The notes under the pieces were generated by a model, which ran no database searches, was not told the origin of the DNA, and worked only from the letters and a program-made list of their open reading frames with translations. This document shows positions 1-6,890 of a stretch of 18,608 nt of DNA, one piece after another; the first letter of the stretch is position 1; each line of letters opens with the position of its first letter. The position numbers and the translations under genes are program-made. Source of the DNA: Palsa-459 sp035510855 (GTDB taxonomy: Bacteria > Actinomycetota > Acidimicrobiia > Acidimicrobiales > RAAP-2); assembly GCA_035510855.1 (NCBI GenBank), contig DATKGG010000010.1, positions 1 through 18,608 on the forward strand, written 5' to 3'.

Positions 1-1135
1 TGCAGCCCTCGATGTAATGAACTTTCGCGCCCTTCGCGCCGTCCTCGACCTTGACGAGGCCCCGGTAGGTGGTCTTGCCGCCGTCCTTGGAGATCGACTT
101 TGACACGATCGTCGAGGTGGTCTCAGGGGCGGCGTGGATCATCTTTGCCCCTGCGTCCTGGTGCTGGCCAGGGCCGGCGTAGGCAACGGAGAGCACCTCT
201 CCCGAGGCCTTCGGGCCAACGAGGTAGACGCTCGGGTATTTCATCGTGAGCCTCGAGCCGATGTTGCCGTCGATCCACTCGACGTGTGCCTCGGCCTCCG
301 CCCTCGCACGCTTGGTCACGAGGTTGTAGACGTTGTTCGACCAGTTCTGGATCGTCGTGTAGGTGATGCGGCTCCCCGGAAGCGCGACCAGCTCGACGAC
401 GGCCGAGTGCAGCGAGTCCGTCGTGTACACCGGCGCCGAGCAGCCCTCGACGTAGTGCACCTGGGACCCCTCGTCCGCGATGATGAGCGTGCGCTCGAAC
501 TGGCCCATGTTCTCCGTGTTGATGCGGAAGTAGGCCTGGAGGGGCATGTCGACCGTGACGCCCGGCGGGACGTAGATGAACGAGCCGCCCGACCAGACCG
601 CGGAGTTAAGGGCGGCGAACTTGTTGTCGTTCGGCGGGATGATGGTCCCGAACCAGCGGCTCACGAGATCCTCGTGCTCTCTCACCGCGGTGTCCATGTC
701 GCAGAACAGGATCCCCTGGGCCTCGAGGTCCTCGCGGTTGCGGTGGAAGACGACCTCTGACTCGTACTGGGCGGTGACGCCCGCGAGGTACCGGCGCTCC
801 GCCTCGGGGATGCCGAGCTTCTCGTAGGTATTCTTGATCGTGTCGGGGAGGTCTTCCCACTCACGTACCTGGCCCGCGGTCGGCTTCACGTAGTAGTAGA
901 TGTCGTCGAAGTCGAGGTCGGGCATCCGATTCGCGAACCACGCGGCCATGGGCTTGCGATCGAACCGCTTGAGTGCGTTCAGCCGGAACGTGCGCATCCA
1001 CTCGGGCTCGCCCTTCATCTCGGACATCTCCTTGACGATGTCCTCGCTCAGGCCCTTCTTCGGCTTGAAGACGTAGTCCTCGGCGTCACTCCACCCGAGC
1101 TTGTACCGGCTGAGGTCTAGATCCTGTATCGCCAT
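1..1135 (-). CDS. sufB: Fe-S cluster assembly scaffold SufB (partial, 3' end off the window)
   Basis: SufB is the core of the SufBCD scaffold that builds Fe-S clusters in the cytosol. The visible 378 codons start at ATG 1135 and run off the left edge with no stop. Seen: the family N-terminus, then QVHYVEGCSAP with Cys232 (equivalent to E. coli Cys254), TIQNWSNNVYNLVTKRA, KMIHAAPETTSTIVSKSIS and TTYRGLVKV. A GGAAGAG Shine-Dalgarno lies 4 bases before the ATG, which supports this start. It is the first gene of a leftward suf operon whose other members are outside, and it diverges from the S9 peptidase gene. Oddity: the last about seven visible residues (VHYIEGC) do not match the expected region around the second conserved Cys (E. 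coli Cys405), whose place is taken by Glu376; they resemble the earlier VHYVEGC motif instead. The identification is secure; the extreme left edge is not. Confidence 0.96.
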   Translation of the reverse strand, partial: MAIQDLDLSRYKLGWSDAEDYVFKPKKGLSEDIVKEMSEMKGEPEWMRTFRLNALKRFDRKPMAAWFANRMPDLDFDDIYYYVKPTAGQVREWEDLPDTIKNTYEKLGIPEAERRYLAGVTAQYESEVVFHRNREDLEAQGILFCDMDTAVREHEDLVSRWFGTIIPPNDNKFAALNSAVWSGGSFIYVPPGVTVDMPLQAYFRINTENMGQFERTLIIADEGSQVHYVEGCSAPVYTTDSLHSAVVELVALPGSRITYTTIQNWSNNVYNLVTKRARAEAEAHVEWIDGNIGSRLTMKYPSVYLVGPKASGEVLSVAYAGPGQHQDAGAKMIHAAPETTSTIVSKSISKDGGKTTYRGLVKVEDGAKGAKVHYIEGC

Positions 1136-1160
1136 GGCACTCTTCCGATCGGAGTTTCTC

Positions 1161-1172
1161 CTATGGCCATAG
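1161..1172. promoter_or_regulatory. 12-bp perfect palindrome in the sufB/peptidase divergent region
   Basis: CTATGGCCATAG is a perfect palindrome 25 bases upstream of the sufB start, in the 92-bp region between the two divergent genes. It overlaps TACTAT, a possible -10 for sufB on the minus strand. This is a plausible operator for an iron or Fe-S responsive repressor. That role is inferred from position only; the sequence does not match a regulator site I recognise. Confidence 0.35.
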
Positions 1173-1215
1173 TAACAACCTGTCTACGGGGCCCTGCGCC
1201 GAGGCACGGCGCTGG

Positions 1216-1221
1216 CAGGCT
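1216..1221 (+). promoter_or_regulatory. -10-like hexamer 6 bases before GTG of S9 peptidase
   Basis: CAGGCT ends 6 bases before the GTG at 1228, and no Shine-Dalgarno sequence is visible. This is the spacing of a leaderless promoter and resembles the TAGGCT/TAGGTT hexamers at the same distance in other genes here. The first base is C rather than T, so this is a weaker example. Confidence 0.4.
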
Positions 1222-1227
1222 CTCTCA

Positions 1228-3393
1228 GTGACCTCCCCACTAGTCCCCCATGCCCCACGACGTCCGATCCAGCTCACCAACTTCGGCGACGCGCGGGTCG
1301 ACGACTACTTCTGGCTGCGCGATCGGGACAATCCCGAGGTGCTGGCCTACCTGGAGGCGGAGAACGAGTTCGCCGTCTCGGCGCTCGCCGCGACCGATTC
1401 GCTGCGCAACCAGGTCTACGACGAGATCGTCTCGCGCATCGAGGAGACCGATGTCTCGGCCCCGGTCAGGTGGGGTGCCTGGTGGTACTACATGCGGACC
1501 TTCGAGGGACGCAGCTACCCGGTGCACTGCCGTCGGCCACTCGGGGACGGCGCGTTCCCCGCGTCGCTCGACGAGGAGGGCGAACAGGTGCTCCTCGACG
1601 AGAACGCCCTCGCCGAGGGACGCGCGTTCTGCTTCGTCGGGGTGCTCGAGGTCGCGCCGAGCCATGGGCTCGCCGCCGTCGGCGTCGACTTCGATGGCGA
1701 CGAGCGCCACGCCGTGACGTTCCTGTCGCTTGACGGCCGCGAGGCCCCGAGCGAGACGATCACCGGCGTCGGCTACTCAGTTGCCTGGTCGTCCGACGAC
1801 TCGTCGTTGCTCTACGTGCGCGTGGACGAGGCGTGGCGGCCCTATGAGCTGTGGCGCCATGTCCTTGGTACCGATCCGGGCTCCGACGTCCTCTTGTACC
1901 GCGAGGACGACGAGCGCTTTCTGGTGTCGATCGGGCGGAGCCGGGACGCCACCTCGCTCCTCGTCCACGTGGCCTCCCAGATGACGACCGAGGTGCTCAC
2001 CCTCGACGCCGCGTCCCCGGACTCCCTGCGCACTGTGTGGCCCCGCCGCCAGGGCATCGAGTGCTCGATCGAGCACCTGGTCGCCCCCAGCGGCGACTCG
2101 TGGTGGATCGCGGTCACCAACGACCAGGCTCTCGACTTCAAGGTCGTCGCAGCGAGGGACGCCGCCACACTGGAGTTCCGAGAGATCATCGAGGAGCGCC
2201 GGAGCCGCCGGATCGAGGGCGTCGACGCGTTCGCCCAGCACCTCGTGGTGACAGAGCGCCTCGACGGCTGCGCCTCGGTGCGGGTGATCCCGCTCAACGG
2301 CGGCGAGGACCCCTTCGGCGACGACTTCGAGGAGCGCGGCTTCACGGTCGAGAGCGACGAGTCGCCCGCGACGACCATGATCGACCAGAACCCAGAATTC
2401 GAGACGAGCACGGTGCGCATTGCCCAGACCACGCTGGTCACGCCGGCGAGCTCGGTGGACGTCGACCTCGCGAGCGGCGAGCGGTTGGTGCGGAAGCGAC
2501 GCGTGGTGCGTGGGGGTTACGACCCGTCCCGGTACGTGTCGTCGCGGATCTGGGTCACCGCCCGCGACGGTGCGGAGATCCCCGTGTCGCTCGTCCATCG
2601 CCGCGACCTGCTCGAGCAGACTGACGAGCCCGGCTCACGGCCTGCACCCTTGCCGATTGTGCTCTACGGCTACGGCGCCTACGAGGTGTGCATCGAGCCG
2701 ACCTTTGCGTCGGCACGCCTGTCGCTGCTCGACCGCGGGGTCGCCTATGCCATAGCCCACGTCCGCGGCGGCGGCGAGCTCGGCCGCGCGTGGTACGACG
2801 CGGGCCACCTGGAGCACAAGCAGACGACCTTCTGCGACTTCGTGGACGTGGCCCAGGGCCTGGTGGCGCACGGCTACACCGACGCCTCGCGACTCGTGGC
2901 GATGGGAGGCTCCGCAGGCGGGCTGCTCATGGGCGCGTCGATGAACCTCGAGCCGTCGTCGTTCCGAGCGGTCGTCGCCGAGGTGCCCTTCGTCGACGTC
3001 CTGAACACGATGCTCGACGAGTCCCTCCCGCTCACCGTTTCGGAGTGGGAGGAGTGGGGCGACCCGATCCACGACGAGGCCGCGTACTTCCGGATCAAGT
3101 CGTGGTCGCCGTACGACAACGTGCCCGTCGCGGCGCCGGACGGCACGCCGAGCACGTACCCGGATCTGCTCGTGCTCGGGAGCCTCAACGACACGCGCGT
3201 GTCGTACTGGGAGCCCGCCAAGTGGGTCGCCAAGATCCGTGCCACCTCGCCCATGACCAACGTGGTCTTCAAGACGGACCTCGGGTCGGGCCACGGCGGC
3301 CCGTCGGGTCGCTACGACTCGTGGCGCGAGCGCGCGATGGTCTTCGCCTTCGTCCTCGACAAGCTGGGCATGCTCGATGCGCCCACCCGCTGA
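1228..3393 (+). CDS. Oligopeptidase B-type prolyl oligopeptidase (S9A serine peptidase)
   Basis: A 721-residue cytosolic serine peptidase, about the usual length of oligopeptidase B, which cleaves short peptides after basic residues. The N-terminal part (about residues 1-75) carries the family motif YFWLRDRDNPEVLAYLEAEN. A seven-bladed beta-propeller region follows to about residue 420, then an alpha/beta hydrolase domain. The catalytic triad can be placed: Ser562 in GGSAGG, Asp655 in LNDTRV and His689 in GSGHGG. The start is GTG 1228, supported by a -10-like hexamer just upstream and by the conserved N-terminus beginning soon after it. It ends 22 bases from the convergent membrane-protein gene. 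No signal peptide is seen. Cleavage specificity (oligopeptidase B versus a related S9A enzyme) is inferred from family resemblance. Confidence 0.93.
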   Translation: MTSPLVPHAPRRPIQLTNFGDARVDDYFWLRDRDNPEVLAYLEAENEFAVSALAATDSLRNQVYDEIVSRIEETDVSAPVRWGAWWYYMRTFEGRSYPVHCRRPLGDGAFPASLDEEGEQVLLDENALAEGRAFCFVGVLEVAPSHGLAAVGVDFDGDERHAVTFLSLDGREAPSETITGVGYSVAWSSDDSSLLYVRVDEAWRPYELWRHVLGTDPGSDVLLYREDDERFLVSIGRSRDATSLLVHVASQMTTEVLTLDAASPDSLRTVWPRRQGIECSIEHLVAPSGDSWWIAVTNDQALDFKVVAARDAATLEFREIIEERRSRRIEGVDAFAQHLVVTERLDGCASVRVIPLNGGEDPFGDDFEERGFTVESDESPATTMIDQNPEFETSTVRIAQTTLVTPASSVDVDLASGERLVRKRRVVRGGYDPSRYVSSRIWVTARDGAEIPVSLVHRRDLLEQTDEPGSRPAPLPIVLYGYGAYEVCIEPTFASARLSLLDRGVAYAIAHVRGGGELGRAWYDAGHLEHKQTTFCDFVDVAQGLVAHGYTDASRLVAMGGSAGGLLMGASMNLEPSSFRAVVAEVPFVDVLNTMLDESLPLTVSEWEEWGDPIHDEAAYFRIKSWSPYDNVPVAAPDGTPSTYPDLLVLGSLNDTRVSYWEPAKWVAKIRATSPMTNVVFKTDLGSGHGGPSGRYDSWRERAMVFAFVLDKLGMLDAPTR

Positions 3394-3415
3394 GCCCCCG
3401 ATTGCCGCCGCTCGC

Positions 3416-4201
3416 TCAGGCCCGCGGGCGGAACTCCAAGCTGAGGGGTGCGCGGTAGCGCGCAGGCAACGTCACACCGACCCCGTCGAGGGTGACCGTC
3501 GCGCTCCCGGGTGCTCCCAACACGAGAATCACCGAGGCGTCGAAGTGAAAGGTGGTCGAGCCACCGGCAGCGACGAGGCGGGACAGCGTGTGTGTGCTCG
3601 ATAGCGGCGTGGCGGCAGACACCCAGACACGGCCACCGGTGCCAGTGACCGTCAGCGAGTAGCGGCCCGATGGGGCGAGGTACATCGCGGTGCCGCCGCT
3701 CGACACGCGTCCGACGTAGGCGGTCGGCTGGGTGTTCGTCGTGACGGGCCTCGTGGTCGACGTCGACGTTGTCGACGTCGTGGCGCGCCCGTGCTGGATC
3801 GCGTAGCCCACGAGTGCGATCGCGACCAGCACGACGATGACTGTGGCGACGATGAGGATCGTCGCCATGTCGACGTGGGCTCGCGGTTGCATGCGCTCGA
3901 GCGCCCAGTCTCGGTCGTGACGCGTCCGGGGCTCGGCGGGCAGGGCTCCCGGGGAGGTGTCCAGGTGTGCGGACGATGGATCGAGCCGCGGTCGGCCCGG
4001 TGCCGCCGGCTCGCCAGGGACCTGCGGTCCTCGCACGACGCGAACGGAGCCGCCGCGGTCGTGCGGCTCGACGTGCAGCGTGTCGAGCCGGTCGTGGTAG
4101 TGGTGGATCGAGCGGATCTCGTCGCGTCGCCGGCGCTGCAGCAGCCTCGCGCCCGCGAGGACCACCACGATCGCGGCAAGCACGGCGAGGAACGTGTCCA
4201 T
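3416..4201 (-). CDS. Two-helix membrane protein with RodZ-type DUF4115-like C-terminal domain
   Basis: About 261 residues from ATG 4201; an in-frame TTG at 4213 would add four residues, and neither start has a clear ribosome site. A membrane helix near the N-terminus (about residues 4-20) is followed by an Arg-rich stretch and a hydrophilic Pro/Arg/Asp-rich linker to about residue 110. A second helix (MATILIVATVIVVLVAIALV) and a Thr/Ser-rich linker come next. The C-terminal beta-rich domain of about 100 residues includes YSLTVTGTGGRVWVSA and VILVLGAPGSATVTLDGVGV, which resembles the periplasmic/extracytoplasmic DUF4115 domain of RodZ. RodZ normally has a cytoplasmic helix-turn-helix and one membrane span; that HTH is absent here. 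It is the last gene of the flavin reductase-epimerase run. A cell-shape or envelope role is inferred only. Confidence 0.75.
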   Translation of the reverse strand: MDTFLAVLAAIVVVLAGARLLQRRRRDEIRSIHHYHDRLDTLHVEPHDRGGSVRVVRGPQVPGEPAAPGRPRLDPSSAHLDTSPGALPAEPRTRHDRDWALERMQPRAHVDMATILIVATVIVVLVAIALVGYAIQHGRATTSTTSTSTTRPVTTNTQPTAYVGRVSSGGTAMYLAPSGRYSLTVTGTGGRVWVSAATPLSSTHTLSRLVAAGGSTTFHFDASVILVLGAPGSATVTLDGVGVTLPARYRAPLSLEFRPRA

Positions 4202-4243
4202 CGGCGTATTCAATCGGACGCCGGCAGCCGCGGCGAGGGCGAG

Positions 4244-4795
4244 TTACGTGCGGAGCTTGAAGTGCGGCCGCACCCCGTCGGCGATCGCGTCCGCCCGAGG
4301 GTTCGCCTGGTCGCGAGGGGAGAGAACCGGATCGCTGAGGCCCCAGTCCGCGCCGACCGCCGGGTCGTCCCACGCGAGGCCGAGCTCGTCGGCGGGGTTG
4401 TAGTAGCCATCCACGAGATACCACAAGAGCACGTCGGTCAGCGACGCGAAGCCGTGCGCGACACCAGGTGGGATGAACAGCCCGCGCTCCTCGTCGCCGT
4501 CGAGGTCGACGACGAACGTCGTCGACCTCGTGGGCGAGCCCTCGCGGAGGTCGTGCAGCACTACGCGCGCCGTCCCGCGCAAGACGTACCAGTAGTCGGC
4601 CTGGTGCAGGTGGTAGTGCAGCCCGACGACCGCACCAGCCGCCTTCTCTGATCGATTGCCCTGGATCATCTCGCGGCCGAATGGGAGCCACTCGCGGCGG
4701 TAGGTCTCCACGAATCGCCCCCGGTCGTCCCCGAACGACGTGGGCTCGAGCAAGAGCACGCCCTCGATCGAGACGGGATGCGAAGTGGGTGCCAT
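4244..4795 (-). CDS. RmlC-like dTDP-4-dehydrorhamnose 3,5-epimerase family protein
   Basis: A 183-residue cupin of the RmlC family, whose members epimerise C3 and C5 of a dTDP-4-keto-6-deoxyhexose on the way to cell-surface deoxysugars. Seen: FGDDRGRFVETYRREW, QGNRSEK, GLHYH with the catalytic-base His at His60, RGTARVVLHDLREGSPT, IPPGVAHGF (His114), Tyr132 in DGYYNPADE and a terminal W(G)LSDPVLSPRD. The start ATG 4795 fits the family N-terminus; a longer upstream reading would run into the preceding flavin reductase gene. Oddities: the Arg normally before GLHYQ is Val58 here, and the usual Lys after the HYQ loop is not seen, so substrate handling may differ from classical RmlC. It begins 13 bases after the flavin reductase stop, which suggests co-transcription. 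No other rhamnose gene (rmlA, rmlB, rmlD) is in the window. Confidence 0.88.
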   Translation of the reverse strand: MAPTSHPVSIEGVLLLEPTSFGDDRGRFVETYRREWLPFGREMIQGNRSEKAAGAVVGLHYHLHQADYWYVLRGTARVVLHDLREGSPTRSTTFVVDLDGDEERGLFIPPGVAHGFASLTDVLLWYLVDGYYNPADELGLAWDDPAVGADWGLSDPVLSPRDQANPRADAIADGVRPHFKLRT

Positions 4796-4808
4796 GACCG
4801 CAGGGAAC

Positions 4809-5333
4809 CTACGCGATCTCGAAGCCAGTGACCGCGCCGAAGCGGCCCCGGTGGAACACGAGCGGCGGGCTGTCGCTCGCGTCCAGAGATCGGACCTCGG
4901 CCGTGACCACTTCGTGGTCCCCGCCGGGGTGGATGCCAGAGATCGTGCAGCAGAACCACGCCAGGACACCGTCGAGCACGGGGCACCCCTCTTCGGAGCT
5001 CGACCACGAGAGGGACGAGAACTTGTCGACCCCCGACATCGCGAAGGTCCTCGCCAGGTCCTCTTGGCCCTCGGCGAGGACGTTCACGCAGCAGCGGCCC
5101 GACCGGCGGATCCTGGGCCAGGACGTCGAGGTGTGCGCGACCGCGAACACGACCATTGGCGGATCGAGTGAGAGCGCATGGAATGACTGGCAGGTGAAGC
5201 CTGCAGGACCGTCCTCATCGGCGCCCGTGATGACGGTGACCCCCGACGGGAACCGGCCGGCCACCTCACGGAACCGCTCGGCACCGAGCTCGCCCACCGG
5301 ATCTCCGACGCCGTCCGCTGCGTCCCCGCCCAT
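4809..5333 (-). CDS. Flavin reductase-like domain protein (FMN-binding split barrel)
   Basis: A 174-residue protein of the HpaC/flavin-reductase-like family. These proteins either supply reduced flavin to a two-component monooxygenase or bind FMN for another redox role. Motifs in order: RFPSGVTVIT (residues 27-36), GFTCQSFHALSLDPPMVVFAV (flavin-binding strand and loop), CVNVLAEGQ, DKFSS, GDHEVV (residues 138-143) and PLVFHRGRFG near the end. The length is typical. The start ATG 5333 gives a short polar lead of about 18 residues before the domain. It heads the leftward run with the epimerase and the RodZ-like membrane protein. No partner monooxygenase is in the window, so its physiological substrate is unknown. 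Confidence 0.9.
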   Translation of the reverse strand: MGGDAADGVGDPVGELGAERFREVAGRFPSGVTVITGADEDGPAGFTCQSFHALSLDPPMVVFAVAHTSTSWPRIRRSGRCCVNVLAEGQEDLARTFAMSGVDKFSSLSWSSSEEGCPVLDGVLAWFCCTISGIHPGGDHEVVTAEVRSLDASDSPPLVFHRGRFGAVTGFEIA

Positions 5334-5371
5334 CAGCTCAGTCCCGCGCGGAGGTTCGGCACGCTGTCAGG

Positions 5372-5377
5372 GTATTA
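5372..5377 (-). promoter_or_regulatory. Candidate -10 (TAATAC) for the flavin reductase operon
   Basis: On the minus strand TAATAC lies 38 bases upstream of the flavin reductase ATG, in the 91-base gap after mutY. It matches the TAnnnT form of a -10 only partly, since the last base is C, and no good -35 is visible. It is next to the inverted repeat at 5382-5395. Confidence 0.35.
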
Positions 5378-5381
5378 GGTG

Positions 5382-5395
5382 GTGATCAGCATCAC
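5382..5395. promoter_or_regulatory. Inverted repeat GTGAT-N4-ATCAC, possible operator
   Basis: GTGAT, CAGC, ATCAC forms a perfect 5-bp inverted repeat with a 4-base spacer. It sits immediately upstream (minus strand) of the candidate -10 of the flavin reductase operon. The position suits a dimeric repressor site. This is inference from symmetry and position. Confidence 0.3.
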
Positions 5396-5424
5396 GGACC
5401 CGCAGTCGCCGTCAGCGCGTCATC

Positions 5425-6306
5425 TCATCGGCCGGTGTTCGCACTGCTCGATGCGACCCTGAGCAGGCCCGCACGACGCTGCAGCAGGCCCTCGTCGCAG
5501 AGCGTGGCCGCGATCCTCGTCGCGCGCATCGGATCGTGCTGGCACCCGATGACCGACGCCACGTCGCTCAGCCTCACCGGTCCGTCGAGCACGGCGGCGA
5601 GCAGCATGCCGCGGCCCTCTCGGTCCGATCCGGCGAAGGGCGCCTGGCGTCTCGAGACACCCGCGCTGTTGGACGCGGGGTCCGGGGTGACCGAGCCGCC
5701 ACGTCGCCATCTGCAGCTTGGTCGAAGCGCGCAGCCCGCGCACTTTGGCACCGACGTGCAGTGCGCCGCACCCAGGTCCAAGAGTGCCTGGTTGTGCGCC
5801 CATCCTCGCCCGGGCTCGACAAGCGAGTCAGCGAGACGCTGCGCGTCGAGGCGACCGAGAGGACGATTGGCGATCGCCCGCGAGAGGACGCGCCCGACGT
5901 TCGTGTCGACGATGCCGACGTCGCGCTCGAATGCGAACGCGAGGACCGCCCTCGCCGTGTACGGGCCGACGCCAGGCAGCGCGAGCAGCGAGGCGAGGTC
6001 GTCGGGGACGCGACCGCCGTGGCGCTCTTCGATCTGACGCGAGGCCTCGTGGAGCGCCTTCGCGCGGCGGTAGTAGCCGAGCCCTCGCCACGCGCCGAGC
6101 ACCTCGGCGAGCGGGGCAGCCGCGCACGCCGCGGGGGTCTCGAAACGGGCGCAGACGCGCTCGTATGCCTCCACGGCCCGGTGCGCCTGTGTCTGCTGGC
6201 AGCAGACCTCCGCCACCAAGACGCGCCACGGATCCCTGGTCGCGCGCCACGGGAACTCGCGGACGACCGGGAGGGCTCCCACGCGGCGGCGCAACGCGAT
6301 GGTCAC
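5425..6306 (-). CDS. mutY: A/G-specific adenine glycosylase (MutY)
   Basis: MutY removes adenine mispaired with 8-oxoguanine in base excision repair. The 293-residue protein shows the HhH-GPD fold: PWRATRDPW, the catalytic Glu33 in AEVCCQQTQ, the helix-hairpin-helix LPGVGPYTA (residues 110-118) and the catalytic Asp134 in IVDTNVGRVLSR. A four-cysteine Fe-S cluster loop follows at Cys183, Cys189, Cys192 and Cys198. The first spacing is C-X5-C instead of the usual C-X6-C. The C-terminus has no Nudix-like domain but a short segment, FAGSDREGRGMLLAAVL then a winged-helix-like stretch, as in actinobacterial MutY proteins. The start is GTG 6306, 13 bases after the stop of the upstream MaoC gene, so the two are probably co-transcribed. 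Confidence 0.93.
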   Translation of the reverse strand: MTIALRRRVGALPVVREFPWRATRDPWRVLVAEVCCQQTQAHRAVEAYERVCARFETPAACAAAPLAEVLGAWRGLGYYRRAKALHEASRQIEERHGGRVPDDLASLLALPGVGPYTARAVLAFAFERDVGIVDTNVGRVLSRAIANRPLGRLDAQRLADSLVEPGRGWAHNQALLDLGAAHCTSVPKCAGCALRPSCRWRRGGSVTPDPASNSAGVSRRQAPFAGSDREGRGMLLAAVLDGPVRLSDVASVIGCQHDPMRATRIAATLCDEGLLQRRAGLLRVASSSANTGR

Positions 6307-6319
6307 GAGCGACGTGACG

Positions 6320-6832
6320 TCAGCTCCAGACGTCGTCAGCGTACGGGCGCCGTCTCGGGGGCAGCGACGCCGCCTTCCACACCATCAGCTTGCGCCGGAA
6401 GTAGCACACCTCGTTGCCGTCCTGGTTGAACCCCTTGGTCTCGACCGTGACGATGCCGCGGTCGGGCTTGGACGAGCTCGGCACCTTTTCGAGCACCCTC
6501 GTCTCGGCGTAGATCGTGTCGCCGTGGAACGTCGGGTGTAGGTGGCGCAGGGACTCGACCTCGAGGTTCGCGATGCACGAGCCCGAGACGTCGGGCACGC
6601 TCATACCGAGCACGAGCGAGTACACGAGGTTGCCGACGACGACGTTGCGACCGTGGACGGTCGACTGCTCGGCGAACCACGCGTCGGTGTGCAGCGGGTG
6701 GTGGTTCATCGTGATCATGCAGAAGAGGTGGTCGTCTGCCTCGGTGATGGTCTTGCCGGGCCAGTGTCGGAGCACGTCGCCGGGCTCGAAGTCCTCGTAG
6801 GCGCGGCCGAATGGACGATCGTGGATGGTCAC
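6320..6832 (-). CDS. MaoC-family hydratase, probable mesaconyl-CoA hydratase of the ethylmalonyl-CoA pathway
   Basis: A 170-residue single hot-dog-fold protein. It shows YEDFEPGDVLRHWPGKTIT, EADDHLFCMITMNHHPLHTD, RNVVVGNLVYSLVLGMSVPD, ANLEVESLRHLHPTFHGDTI and KPDRGIVTVETKGFNQDG. From memory this closely matches the MaoC protein encoded in Streptomyces ethylmalonyl-CoA gene clusters. The predicted reaction is reversible hydration of mesaconyl-CoA to beta-methylmalyl-CoA. The position of the hydratase-2 Asp (D-x4-H dyad) is Asn43 here, with His48 kept. The start GTG 6832 was chosen because a CAGACT hexamer ends exactly 6 bases before it and the upstream reading becomes low-complexity; GTG 6835 is an alternative. 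Its nearness to mcd and the Mcl-type lyase supports the role; enzymatic activity is inferred. Confidence 0.82.
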   Translation of the reverse strand: MTIHDRPFGRAYEDFEPGDVLRHWPGKTITEADDHLFCMITMNHHPLHTDAWFAEQSTVHGRNVVVGNLVYSLVLGMSVPDVSGSCIANLEVESLRHLHPTFHGDTIYAETRVLEKVPSSSKPDRGIVTVETKGFNQDGNEVCYFRRKLMVWKAASLPPRRRPYADDVWS

Positions 6833-6838
6833 CACGAC

Positions 6839-6844
6839 AGTCTG
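6839..6844 (-). promoter_or_regulatory. -10-like hexamer 6 bases before GTG of maoC-type gene
   Basis: CAGACT on the minus strand ends 6 bases before the GTG at 6832, and no Shine-Dalgarno is seen. It fits the leaderless pattern seen elsewhere in the window, though the first base is C instead of T. Confidence 0.35.
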
Positions 6845-6878
6845 CCCGTCGGATCTCGGCGCAGCACAAGTTCGTTGG

Positions 6879-6884
6879 TAGGTT
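6879..6884 (+). promoter_or_regulatory. -10 hexamer TAGGTT 6 bases before GTG of GT-C-like gene
   Basis: TAGGTT (TAnnnT) is followed by CGAGCG and then the GTG at 6891. The spacing places transcription start at or next to the start codon, so the mRNA is probably leaderless. It lies in a 58-bp divergent region shared with the maoC-type gene. Confidence 0.55.
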
Positions 6885-6890
6885 CGAGCG

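Noticed and set aside
1136..1152. GATCGGAAGAG before sufB, identical to 11 bases of a common sequencing adapter
   Set aside because: The next bases do not follow the adapter, the sequence continues normally on both sides, and GGAAGAG works as a Shine-Dalgarno.
4796..4969. Longer N-terminus for the RmlC-like protein
   Set aside because: It would overlap the flavin reductase coding region in another frame and adds only Arg/Ser-rich residues; ATG 4795 matches the family start.
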